A DNA stretch of 64,000 nt from Pelecanus crispus (lineage: Eukaryota > Chordata > Aves > Pelecaniformes > Pelecanidae). Below are positions 50,301-61,690 of this stretch, piece after piece (position 1 is the stretch's first letter; every line of letters starts with the position of its first letter). The notes beneath the pieces are model-generated. The model saw nothing but the letters and a program-made list of their open reading frames with translations. It was not told where the DNA came from and did not search any database. A program made the translations under genes and the position numbers. The stretch lies in NCBI RefSeq assembly GCF_030463565.1, contig NC_134649.1, forward strand, positions 38,341,044-38,405,043, read 5' to 3'.

Positions 50301-53300
50301 CAGGATTAAAAAGAGGAACTCAACAAAAGCTTGATTATTCAGAGCAGAAAATACTTTGGTTCCTGAGGTTTCTAAACTCAGGGATATCTCCCAGCCTGGC
50401 TGTGCTTCTGGAGTTCAGACCTGTTTTCTCCTCCAGGAAGCAGGATGTCCCCTCTCATGATGGCATGAAGGTTTTAGTTTAGAAGACCAAATGCTCACCA
50501 AAGCCTTTTCACTGGCACATGCTCCAGTCCAAGGACTTGAGAGAGATGCAATGATTTAAGACATCGATGCAGCAAATACCACTTAAATGTTAGCTCTATT
50601 TTCCTATCACCGTGGGGCATTTTAGAATACCGTTGGGTTTTTTTCATATAGGTCATAATGTCAACATTAGAGGCCTCCATCACTAAGCAGGCAGCACAAG
50701 CGGTACAGGAAAAGCACCCCCTACCAAAAGAGATGGTAAAATGTTCCAGTCCAGCCCACCTTCCACCGTCAGCTTTTGTTTCTTTGGGGATGCAGGGGAG
50801 GCACCATCAGGACTGGCCCAGTTCGGACAAGACTTAAGAAGTGTTAAGGTAAGAAGTGAACTAAGAGCAGGCTGTTGTGCCCTGCCATTGCAGTGGCCTG
50901 CCCGTGGAGGAGAGTATATAAGCAGCAGGATAAAGCTGACAGATGCTTTTGTGAAGGCAACCCAGGGAGGGAGCAAAGCAGGAGGCAAAGCACAGAAGAT
51001 GGAGCTTCATGCAAGTGGTGAGGGACAAGCCAGAAGGCAGACGTGAAGAAAAAAGGTCTTATGTCCTCAGTCCCCCTCTATCCCTCAAGTCCAGTTAACA
51101 TTGCAAACTGGTGGGATTGAGATGGACTGGAGAACAAAAGCTCCTTCCAACATGGCTGAGCACCTCCATTTGAGAGCCCCTTAAATACACCCCCCCATCA
51201 CGGGAAGGCTCCTTCTCCCAGCACTTACCCTGTTCCCCTGCCAGTGTCATTAGCAAGTGCTTGTCGTTCTCATTGGGTTTGCTCAGAGAGATCAGCCAGC
51301 GGTCCTGCGGTCCATCCGCCTGTCTGGAGAAGGCATCCTCCACCAGTGCCAACAGCTGGGGACCCCTCTCCAGCCGAAACTCCTCCTGCCACAGGAAAGG
51401 GACCTTGGTGAGTGCATGGAGGGAACTGGGCAGATAGAGCACTGCAGGGCTGGCCCGGCTGCATGGCTGAGGCCCCTGAACCAGGTGTGCCCAAAAGCCA
51501 GCAATGCTAAACCTGGTGCAACGCTCCCTTGCACATCCCCAGTGCCCCAGGCTGGACCCACACACATCTCCTGACACACCAACCCTCCTCCTCGGCTTCT
51601 GCAGCCGCCATACACCCCACACCATGCCAAGTCCAGCTCTCCCAGCACAGAGGGATCCTGAAGCGACTTTATTGTGTAAGGCAATAAGGAAGCAGCCAGG
51701 CTCTTCCCCGCAGCTAGCGCTGGGTCAGGAGGTGCCACTCAGCCTGACATGCTCCAGCCATCCCTGGGCAGGCTCCTTTGCTGCTTTCTCACTCCTGTTT
51801 TTCTATTCTTATCTCTGGTTGCCATGCCAACCTGAAGGCCACAGAGATGATTAATAAAATGGAGAGCTCTTGTTGCCATGGCAATTCGAAGCGCTCAGGG
51901 CAGGCACAGGCCTGTGCCGAAAATGGCCTAATTGGAAAAGACACCGATGACTGGGGCCTGAATCACAAGGGCCTGCCAGTGCCTCGTCTCATCAGGTTAT
52001 GGGTTTCAGCACAGGGAGGCAGGAGGAGCAGCGCCAGGATGCAGCGCCATGCTGCTCAGCTGCAGCTCCAGCTCAGGCCCCGCTGCCAGCCTGCAGCTCT
52101 GTTTTGGGGGATGTGGAGGAAGGGGGACCAGCTTAGCCCAAGAGCAGGAGGAGGGCAGAGGTGAGATGTTTCTAGTGATGGGGAAAGCAGAGGTTGCAGA
52201 GCACTGATTAATTCTCCATGGTGGGGAAAAGGGAGCTCTGAAGGAGCCTGAACACATGTAAGCCGAGGTGGAGGTCACCTCCTGATGTGTAGCCAGGTAC
52301 CACTGTCAGGTCAGATCCTGAAGTCCTCACATGGGCAAAATTCCCAGGTATATTGAGTGGGAGATGTGCCCAGAGAGAAACTAAAGTGACTGCCTTGCCC
52401 AGCGCCCATTAGAAAGATAAATGGGCTGCCAGCTTAACCCAGCAATACAGACATCATCCCTGCAGCAGATAAAAGCCTGGCGCTAAGAAGAATATTAAAG
52501 CTCAAGGTGCAACCCTCTGCATGTCCCTCAGCTTTTCAGCAGGACTTGGTACTGCACCAGATCAGGGCATCAAAACATAGGAAATATGTGAGGAATCCCC
52601 ATTCACACGAATTTAAACTCGCACTCGCAATGTAGGTTCTCCCTCGCAAATCTGGAAATCCAAAGACCACAGGGCTCAGACACAGAAACCAGAAAACAAA
52701 AGGGACAGGCAGAGGGTAGGCGAGTTGCCCAAACTGAGCAAATTACCATGGGTAGGAAAAAAAGTGCATCAATATCAGTGGAAAGGAGAAGAGCTTGATT
52801 CCAGCTTCAGCCATGCAAAGTGGTAATGGGAGGCAGGGAAAGAAATGATGTTCATGTTAAATATGTATGTTGACAAGTGTCCCTTTGAATAAGGGGGAGG
52901 ACAGCACAAATCAGTCTCTGGGAAATATGTTTTGAAACATGAAATTAAGTAGAAAAACAGTTCAGTCGTGCCTATCCCAGGGCACTGTCTTCTTTCAGCA
53001 AGGCAGAACTGAGGATTCAACAGTAAAGACACAATTTGGTCAAGAGACATCTGCACATCTGCTTTTCAGTTCTCACCCTGCCAGTGGTTTAAACAACACA
53101 AGTGCAAGTAACCACAGGAAGGAAGCTGCTACGTATTACAAAATTAACCAGCATTTGAACTCCACAGAGATGGGAGAAAGACCAATGGGGACTAGGACAC
53201 GGAGGAAACAGGGCAGCAGGACTCTGGTTTTCAAGGACTGATTTTCTGAGTTGCAGTTGTGAACTATAGCAGAGATACTTAAAACCCTCCAAAGAGCAAA

Positions 53301-56300
53301 CTGGTTTGTGTAAATCAGGAGGAAAGAGACTGACTTTTCATCTACCCTTAAAGCAGTCAGCATGCTTTATTGTGTATAGGAATTCCCATTTTCCCTGTCC
53401 CCAGAAAGTTCACCTTAAAAATAAAAAATAAAAAAGCCTCACAAAAAGGAAAAAAACCCACCAAACCAACAACTCACCAATAGTGGAAATAGGCCAGTGC
53501 CACAGAGCCACCCTGCAGTAACAAAACCAGCCAGCTCTGCCCAGAGCAGGAGCTGCAGCAAGCAAGAGTGCAGACACACGAGGCCAGAACACGGTTCCCT
53601 GATGAAACATTTTGGTCTCGGGCTGTCAGGCTCGTAATCATTTCTTAGAATTATGAAAGGCACCTTGAACCCAGGCCTTTCACAACTGGTTTTAAAGTGC
53701 CTGATAAAAGGCTCAACAGAGGTGAACGAGCCCTTTTACCAGGGATCCACAAGGGGCTCTGCCCTCACAAATTAACTGCAGCTTTATGGGGATGGATGGA
53801 CAGGCATTGGATTAGCAGAGCGTGGCTGGTTAACAGACCCAGATAACACGCAAGATAACAGGGTAGGGAGAAGAGGCACTTAAGGAAGATTTAGTGACAG
53901 CTGCTTGACACTGAACCATTCACACTGCAAATGGGGAGTCCCTATTCCTCTGAGCCATCAGAGGAACGTTACTATATCCTGGAAGGAGAGGAAGAAAAAG
54001 GCAGAGAGGAAAGGAGACTCACACCTCAATGCTGCCATGTTTCCTGCCAGTAAGAGGTGCAATGTTAAAAGCTCTCATGTCTCATGACAATCCAGGTACT
54101 CTCTGGCACAGACTAGCAGCCAGGAGTTGGTCAAAATCCAATATGGGACTGACATGTGCTAGACTTTGAGCAAAATCCTCTCTCTCCACCCACTCTTTCC
54201 CCATTTGGAGAACAGGAATATTTCTGTCCTCCTCCCCTTCTCTCCACAGTCTCCATAGGGACTTTGAGATTTAGTGCTTTTAAAACGTTTTGTAGTGAAA
54301 GCAGACAGCAAGAGCTGTGCCTGCCTCCACATCTCTGAGCGCTAGTCCCCCTATGCCATCAAATCTCTTTGGACTGACTTACACAGTCAATGTTATCCGA
54401 CATATTCAGGATGATGTAGTTTTTCCCCGCAAGGTTGCTCCAGTCTTTGCAGATCACCTGGAGAGGCAAGACATAAAGACAGCTGGGTTTGGGTAGCAAA
54501 TGCAGCTCTCCTGCTGAAAGCACAGCGTAGACAAGGGACAGCAGTGAGGGGCTGTGCCATACCCCAGAGAAGTGCTTCTCAAATGAAGTAACTATCCTCT
54601 AACTCTCTGCACTAAGGAGGAAACACTGTTTCAGTGCTAGCACATGGAGCAGGGACAAGGTACTGTGCCAGCCTGCCACAGTCCAGCTTACCTCCCACCT
54701 GTAGCTAGGCTCCAGGAGGACTCAGATACTCAGTGGAAAGCTCTCTAGCCTGCAGCCTTACCCTTTATGTGATCAGCACTTAACACAACACAAAACCTAA
54801 CCAGGAGCCTCTGCGGTCCTTAAACAAACTGGTGAGACAGGGCAGCACTTTCCAGGCAGGATCGGACCCACAGAGGGACTAAGTCCCTTGCTCAGGGTCC
54901 CAAGTACTGTGGGGCAGAAAGCAAAATTAAAAGCTTTCCCTGGTACTCTCTCACCAGCCAGCTCCTGATACCTATCTTTTCTTAATCAGCTGCCAGTTTG
55001 CTGCATTCAGGAACTGCATTTCACCTCAAACTTCCTCTTCCATGGGCTCTCCTAGACTAACAACCTCACAGATCTCTGTACCCTGCTCCACCTGCTCTGC
55101 ATTGGGTCCCTGCAGGCAGCAGCAGCAGCAAAAATAGCACTTGCTTCTCACTCCCTTTCCAGAAATCCTTGGGGCCTTTTTTGTCCTGACACTTCCAATA
55201 ATGCAGGCTGAGGAAACAAGGCGTTTTTGCTGCTGTGTGTGCCCCAGAGGGCAGGTGTTTATTAGAAGCAGGATTTTGCAGCAGTTCACTGGGAAAGATG
55301 CTAGGGGGCAGGGCTTTCACCAAGGATGACGGATACCCTTAAGAAGTGCTATGAAAAACATCCCCCAAAATTCAGTTGTAGCTGGGTGAACAGCAAAAGC
55401 TACTTCCACCAGTCAGACTTCAGGACGTGGGTAAGGTTAAGGGGTTAAACACCCCCCCAGAGAGAAGTACTGAAATATCACCACTGCAACCTCCCACCCA
55501 CTCCCTGCTCCCAGTGCTACCTGTGCTGAGTCCCAGGGCAGCTCTGTTGGCAGCACGGCTGTGTGGGCATCCCCAGCCTGCGGTGACAAGCTCCTCTCTG
55601 CTGCCACAGTTTCAGTGGCTGACTCGGTGTCATTCCAAATGAGATCCAGTGCAGGCTTGTCAGCCCTGTCCCACGGAGATGCAGAAGGAGTGGGGTGCTG
55701 CTCACTGCCAGAAAGAGTCTTGGTGCTTCGGGAGCTGCCTCCAGGTGAGGGTGTCCCCATAGGCATTTCCACGGTCTGCTCCATTTCAGTTAGCTCTGTG
55801 GGCTCCAGCATTTCCCACCCCACCGTGGTCTCCAAGACCTCCTCTCTGTCTGAATGCTCTTCCCCACCAGCCTCCACCGTGGTCTCTGCAAGTTCTGCTC
55901 TTGTGGTAGTCACAGTCAGCTCCAAATCTGCTCCCCCAACAGCCCACGTGTCCCCAGCTGTCACCTCAAAGGGCTCTTCTGAAATACTGGGAGACCTCAC
56001 AGCAGCAGTAGTAGAAAAAATAGAGGACACAGGCAGAAGACCTGGTCCCATGCTGCTCCCAAGGTCTAAGCCTGGAGGAACAGAGTCCTCTTCTTGCCCT
56101 CCTGTGGCTGCCTCAGTCACAACACCTGGCCTGGCAGAGGCTGTGGAAAACAGAAGGGAGAAGGAGTCCTCTTGGCCCACTGGTTCAGAAGATGTAACCG
56201 CTGGCCCAGAGGTCTGGAGGCCCTCCACTCCTCCTCTTGAGTGGTCTATAGGGAGCAGCCCCTCCTCTTCCTCCAGAGTGCTGGAGAAAGGCGTGTGCAA

Positions 56301-56416
56301 GTCAGGCTCAACAAATTCTGCTGGTGGCTGGACAGTGGCTGTTTCCCAGTTGTCTTTCACCTGTGTCCCATTCCCTTTCAGCAGGGCTTTCTGAGATGCA
56401 GCAGGAAAGCTGTAAT
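47131..56416 (-). CDS. PODXL2: Podocalyxin-like 2 (endoglycan), exons 2-7, 5' exon missing
   Basis: Six minus-strand exons (55521-56416, 54383-54457, 51229-51385, 49570-49631, 47693-47872, 47131-47340) join in phase to 1580 nt: two bases of a split codon, 525 residues and a TAG stop. Endoglycan is a CD34-family sialomucin on the cell surface. The order is a long Ser/Thr/Glu/Pro-rich mucin domain (about 298 residues), a cysteine-containing domain (VICKDWSNLAGKNYIILN, then NIDC), a stalk with a lone Cys, a transmembrane helix, and a cytoplasmic tail ending in the PDZ ligand DTHL. Sequons seen are NGT, NDT, NMS, NYS and NQT. Everything after the mucin domain is close to human PODXL2, while the mucin domain is not alignable by eye. 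The exon for the signal peptide and N-terminal acidic region is not found in the window. Adjacency to ABTB1 in the same orientation agrees with human. Confidence 0.95.
47341..47692 (-). other. PODXL2: PODXL2 intron 6
   Basis: The intron is 352 nt, GT-AG, with nothing else seen. Confidence 0.9.
47693..47872 (-). CDS. PODXL2: PODXL2 exon 6 (stalk and transmembrane helix)
   Basis: The exon is 180 nt, phase 0-0. It encodes IGIQNYSTTTSCQSHPNQTR, then SDYG, then a hydrophobic helix (KLFVVLVIIGSICAIIIVLG) and the basic juxtamembrane WQRRLPKMKNM. The acceptor is CTTCCTTCCAG and the donor is AACATG|GTGAGC. The stalk cysteine may support the homodimerisation described for endoglycan. Confidence 0.97.
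47873..49569 (-). other. PODXL2: PODXL2 intron 5
   Basis: The intron is 1.7 kb, GT-AG, with no other feature recognised. Confidence 0.85.
49570..49631 (-). CDS. PODXL2: PODXL2 exon 5 (62 nt)
   Basis: This short exon completes Gly and encodes VIPTKDVLTALGDVKRSLAE. The acceptor is CCTTCTTTACAG and the donor is GCTGAG|GTAAGA. It aligns with human VVPTQDVLSMLGDIRRSLEE. Confidence 0.96.
49632..51228 (-). other. PODXL2: PODXL2 intron 4
   Basis: The intron is 1.6 kb, GT-AG. ORFs up to 124 codons have no recognisable domain. Confidence 0.85.
51229..51385 (-). CDS. PODXL2: PODXL2 exon 4
   Basis: The exon is 157 nt. It encodes EEFRLERGPQLLALVEDAFS and continues to HLLMTLAGEQ plus one base of Gly. 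The acceptor is CCTTTCCTGTGGCAG and the donor is CAGG|GTAAGT. RGPQLLALVE and ISLSKP match human. Confidence 0.95.
51386..54382 (-). other. PODXL2: PODXL2 intron 3
   Basis: The intron is 3.0 kb, GT-AG. The frame stays open upstream of exon 4, which gives false long ORFs at 51.1-51.7 kb. Nothing else was recognised. Confidence 0.85.
54383..54457 (-). CDS. PODXL2: PODXL2 exon 3
   Basis: The exon is 75 nt, phase 0-0. It encodes VICKDWSNLAGKNYIILNMS and then DNIDC, nearly identical to human. The acceptor is TTGCCTCTCCAG and the donor is GACTGT|GTAAGT. It holds the two cysteines of the membrane-proximal domain and an NMS sequon. Confidence 0.96.
54458..55520 (-). other. PODXL2: PODXL2 intron 2
   Basis: The intron is 1.1 kb, GT-AG. 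A short (CAG)n tract lies near 55113-55129. Nothing else was recognised. Confidence 0.85.
55521..56416 (-). CDS. PODXL2: PODXL2 exon 2 (mucin domain)
   Basis: The exon is 896 nt: two bases completing a split codon plus 298 codons. It begins (D)YSFPAASQKALLKGNGTQ and ends LPTELPWDSAQ. The acceptor is GATCTCTTTTTAG and the donor is GCACAG|GTAGCA. Composition is dominated by Ser, Thr, Glu, Pro, Ala and Gly, typical of an O-glycosylated extended segment, with two N-glycosylation sequons (NGT, NDT). The DYSFP start aligns with human ADYVFPD, where a sulfated tyrosine is reported. The WDSAQ end is shared with human (WDSTQ). Confidence 0.93.
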
Positions 56417-59228
56417 CTAAAAAGAGATCCAAAAGACTTCATGTCACATCCCAAGTAACCATGAACTCTGAAAGGCAGAGAGCTGGCCCCATTGTATGTG
56501 TCTAGCTGCAGATGGGGTCAAATGGCAGAGACACTCTAAGAGCAGGTATCCTGCCACTGAAAAGAACAATCCCATCTGACAAGTGCAGTGCAGCCTTCTG
56601 CATTTCCCCAGCTCCCTGTCCCATCCCAGCAAACCCACTTTCCCTAGGGATAATTCACATGTTCATTCTCCCCACTCCTTTCTGTCCTGAAGGTGTTTTC
56701 ACAGACTTGCTAGCCAGGAGATCTGCAAATAACAGCTTTGATACCTGGCATCTCCAAGGTGAGGTTATGAGTGTTAAGAATTAAGCTGGGCCCCAGGGAT
56801 TAATTTCACATGGGATTCAGAAAGATACTGGGTGGTAGCAGCAGTCGGCCACAAGCTAAATGGGAAATGCTAGGAAAGAGAAACAACAGCACAACAAACC
56901 AAACCCTACTCCCTGGCACGCCCAAGTAATACCACCAAAACCTGAATCAACCTGGGCATCTTTGAAATGCAGAACTTGAGTTTGTACAGCACTTCACAGC
57001 AGAAAAGTCATCCCACAGACATCTGCATTATGAGTTTTCTCTGTCATTAAGGAACAGTTTTGCTGCAGAGAAACAGAAGCCAGAAACAGGAGCCAAATCT
57101 AACTCCCCCCTCTCCAACTTCAGCCCCTGGTTGTTCTGTGGCTCTGGCCATGAATGCACGTGATGTTGCTAGACAAATGTAGATGCTGAAGGAGGAAGAT
57201 GCACCTCACAAATGTAAGGTCAGAGCAGGCAGTGGCTTCTTCTGGAAGCCCAGCGAGGAGCTGGGATCCCAAGATAAAGAGAGCATCTGTAAGATCAGAC
57301 ACTTTAACCTCAGGGCGGCAGGCATAATGCCAGCAGGCATAAATCAACCTTCATCTTTCTTGAGAAATTGCCTGTACCCGAGGAACTGTTTCAGGAGTCT
57401 GCATCCCAATTAACTCCCTTTCTCCCCAAGACGAGCACAGCACATATTCTGACTGAGAAAGAGAAGGAAGAGCATCCCTCCACAGCCAGAAACGAGCCCC
57501 CTGCCCTGTCTATGGTTACTGTTAAGTGACTCTCTGAAATCCCCAAGGCTCTCATCTCCTCTCCTGCCTGCCAAAGCAGATGCTCCACTGAGCACAGTGG
57601 GCAGCAGCTGTCTGGATGCCTTACAGAGGAGATCTGCACAAGGAAATCTCCATGCATCCTTGAATCCAATCCATCACTTGCTGCTGCCGGAATGGGTGTG
57701 AGCTCCCAGGCAGAGAGGGCCATGTCAGCAAACACATCCATTGCCTTGGATATTCCCTGGCAACCAGGACTGCCCATGCTGTTCCTGCATGCTCCTCCCC
57801 ATCCCTCCTGAGCAGAGAACGATGCTGCTCCCTCCAGCCCTGCAAAAATGCTCCTGTTCAGCTGGCAAGTGGCTTCCCTAACCCACAGCTCATTCCCTTC
57901 ATGCTGTCAGCAGCTCCCTCCAGATACTGCCCAAAGATGAGCATGATCCAGCTACTGACCTTTGGGGTCATGACGTGGTGACTGTCTCCCAGTTCTGGCT
58001 GCAAACAGGCCCCTGAGATCTACTGACCACCACAGGCAGAAGCAACGTCTGCTTTGCTGCTGTGTTTCAATAGAGAGCACACATCCTGACTGAGACTCTA
58101 CCCAAAGACCCTGAGGATTAAAAGATCACTGCTACCCAAGAGCCTACGTGGTGATGCCCCCTCAGAGGCCAAGGAGGCTGGCAAGAGCAATCAGCAGCAG
58201 CACAGACAAACAAAACACATCTCCCCTTGGCTGGCTGGTACTGCTCTTCCCAAAGGCCCTTACCAACAGCTACACATCCCAGTGTCTGCAGACACAGTCA
58301 CTGCCTTGCTAGATGGATGGTGGTTAACAGCAGGAACAGCCACAGACCATGGGATTGAGGACACTAGGTCGGGACCCTCTTCAGACAGATGGTGAAGGTT
58401 TAGTGCATCTCCCAGGGCTCTGCTGCTCCTCCTGCTGCAGGGATACTCAGGGTTTGCACCAAAACCACTAACCTCAGCAGGAACCCTGCCTGCCCTGATG
58501 TGCTGTGGGTGAAAAGTGAGGGTTTTGCCCCTTAAAACAAGGCCCTGTCAGATGAGATGTTATTTTCAAGGATCAGTGATCCAATCTGCCATCTCCTTTG
58601 CCTAAAGACACTCTTAAGCTATTCTTGACTCCTCTGCACCTCCTCTCTTCCCTGCCCCTCTTCCCACCTGGAGGAGAACAAGAACTGGCAGATGGGCACA
58701 GCAGAAAAACAAACTGGGAAAATGCAGCATGAGGTTTGCCCCATGGGAGCTAGAAATGCTCCTGGCCTGTCAGCTCTCCTTTGAAGTTACACATTCGACC
58801 TTTCCTTAAGGTGCTCTGTCAGATTAGCTAGCTCCCATGGGAGAAAGTCCCATGTGATGCAGCTGTGCTGCCTTTCCACCAACAAGATCTACGGATGCCA
58901 GAGGGACTGCTGCCTCTGCCATCTCTCCAGGGCGATGGAAGCTCAGGGAGAACCCATCCCACTCTCTCCCAGCGGGCTTCTGTTTTACGAGGCAGCCAAA
59001 GACTGAAACCTGAGCTGCTTCTCTGGGCCAACAAATCAACAAGGCAGAAGCAGACACAGGAATCCTCACACCCACTGCTAATTGAGTTAACATCCCCACT
59101 TGCCACCAGTCTCTCCACTATCCTGCATGCTAAGCTAGGAGCATCTAGCTGATTATAACCTCAGCTCCCCCCAAACCTTGTGAGGGCTGTTACTCAGATT
59201 CGCATGGAGAACAGAGAAACTCGAAGCG

Positions 59229-59234
59229 TTTATT
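59229..59234 (-). promoter_or_regulatory. Minus-strand AATAAA after an unexplained ORF
   Basis: TTTATT on the plus strand reads AATAAA on the minus strand, about 100 nt after the stop of the minus-strand ORF at 59333-59575. It is followed by a T/C-rich and then G-rich stretch. It could be the 3' end of an intronic transcript or of an old retroelement. Use is unproven. Confidence 0.3.
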
Positions 59235-61646
59235 TTAGGTCAGAGTTGTGCTGGTTTGTGCTCCTTAAAACAGGGAGCTCTCCGTACAACCCAGTTCCCA
59301 AAGCAGTTCAATCACTTTCCAGGTTCAGAAGTTCAGGGATGGTGAGTCAATCCTTCCTTCCAGACTTTCCAGCCAGACAGCTCCTGTCTGGAATCACCTC
59401 CTACTGTCTCACTACCAAGGGCATCTGTCCACTTCTCAAGATCAGGTCTCTTTAAGGCGTTCACATTTTCTTTTAATTTACATCCCTCTTCTATGATTTG
59501 AAGGAATTTTTGCACCTTGTCCATCTCCTTGGTATGATCCCAGCCACTAAGCTGATCCCAGCATCTTCTTCCCAAGGCTCCTTCCAGACAGGCTGTTTTT
59601 TGTCACTCATCTGTGTAACGCAGAGCTACGAACTTCCCCATTGGAAGAGTCTTCTCAGCATTTCCCTTGATTCCCCTTCCTCCCAGCCCTAAGGGGACTC
59701 AAAGAGTATCTCCCATTTTTGGCGGCTCCTTCCAACATTCAGCTAGCAGTTCCCCTTCAGCAAGCTGTCTTCTAGACCCTCCAACCCAGCGGCCCACCTG
59801 GTTGTCCTCTCCCTTCAGCAGACCCTCTACACCTGGCTCCCACACCCTAGGCACATGGAATTGCACCCACAGACCTTCCTACCTACCTATGCCAGTGCTA
59901 TCCACTCCGATTCCCATGAGATTTTGTGGAGAGAAACAGCTGCAGAAGCGGGGCAGAGTTTTCTGTTAAAGGAGACAGGTATTATGGAGCTGGCTGCAGT
60001 GCCAGATTCGTCAGGCTGGCTTATCAGCTCATCAAACTTCAGTGAGGAAGCAGAGCACTGCCAAAGAGAAGAGTGCCTGGGAAGGGAGGAGGCAGTAACT
60101 GCACATATCATCAGCAACTTCTCTGCCAGGGTCTGCTCTGTAAGTCGCCCACCAAGATCAGCAGTAGGTTGGAGCACAAGAAGAATTTGTGGCCACAAGA
60201 AGAGGTTGCATGTGCCATGTACCCCTTCCAGCCACAAACAAGAGCAGCCAAGCCACGATGGAGCCAGCCTGATCACAGAGGGGGACAGCTCAGGAGAACT
60301 GCCCACTGGAGCCACAAAACTGTCTCAGCGTCTCTGGCCAAACCGTTTCGCAGGGATAGACCTCATGAGTGTAGCAGGCAGCCACAGCTCCACGTCATGT
60401 TCTCTCCCAGAGCTTCTAAGTCACACCATCCCCTTGGGAGTCTGGTTCACCAATATGAAATTCCACACCTCCACCTCACCTCCTTACCACTACATCCTTA
60501 GTTACACCCCTTACTGCTTTCCACCAGTAGTGATATTACTCACATTGCAGCATCCAGCTGTCTTCACCTCCCCCAATGCCCTCCAGCTTTTATCTTCCAA
60601 GCTCTCTTGCAAAGACCTTCAGGCAGTATTTTCTAAAGAAATGATCTTGCACAGCCCTCCTGGCACTCCAAGTTCTGCCCTTTGCATCTCCCAGCAGACC
60701 TACGTCCGGGTCGCACAGATTCACCTCCTTCGCCTGGGGAGATGATTTGCCCTGGGAGAGGTGAACATGAGTTCCAAACCTCTGCAAGAGCCACCATTTA
60801 GGCAATGTCCTGCTTCCTCTGCAATCAATACACCACATGGGCCAACACTTGGCACTGTGCCAAAGCACAATTCCCCTCCCAGATATTTAATTCATTACAT
60901 TTCTGCTTCTCCTTCATTCAGAAGTGCTGGTCTCAGTTACTGCCCTACCAAGTTCCCTATCCTATGTTTGCCACTATGAGCGGTTTAAAGCAACTGTGAC
61001 AGCTCAGAAAAAGGGTGACCCTCATTGCTTTTAGTACATATAACCTGACCATAAGGTCTTTATTGGATTAAACTGGAAGATCATGTTAACCAGTGATTGA
61101 ATTACTGATAACTAGAAGGCACTGTAATAAAGACAAGAACACTCCTGGGCTCCCACCATGACAACACAGCCTGATAGCACCATTCACACTAAACCACCTG
61201 CCAACTTCAGGAAGTGCAAGGTGTACTCTACCTACTTCTTAAAATGCAGCCAGGTCTGAGGTGGCATCTGCTTGCTGTTTTGCAGTACACAGCAGTGAGG
61301 CTTACTGCAAAAAGGCATACTCCATCTGACTGAAATTGCAGGAGGATTTCAAAGAGGCAAAATGCATGGTGCTGGAATTGAGCCAGTTGGAGCCAATACC
61401 CTAATCTTCCAGAAGAGCTAGGAGAAGTTACTATCTGCAACTCCAAGACACACACACAAAAGAGATCATAATTAGAGACCCAGGGTAGCAAAGTGGTTAG
61501 GTCTCATTATGCTTGGAATTTGCTTCAGGTAGAGACTGGGCACCAAGTGCTACAGGTGTTCCCAAATCACCCCATGCCTTTTTCCTGCTCGGTGTATGAA
61601 CTACAGTAAGGCTAGAATAAGCCACCATCACCCAAACACAGAGTCG

Positions 61647-61690
61647 GTCAGGGATGCTGTACCAGAATGTCAGGGATGCTGTACCAGAAT
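61647..61690 (+). repeat. Perfect 22-bp tandem duplication
   Basis: The 22-bp unit beginning GTCAGGGATGCTG and ending CCAGAAT occurs twice head to tail with no mismatch (61647-61668 and 61669-61690). It lies in the probable PODXL2 intron 1. The identity suggests a recent replication-slippage event. Confidence 0.95.

Noticed and set aside
51095-51738. Two overlapping minus-strand ORFs of 148 and 176 codons
   Set aside because: The 176-codon frame contains PODXL2 exon 4 flanked by intron on both sides. The other is an out-of-frame shadow.
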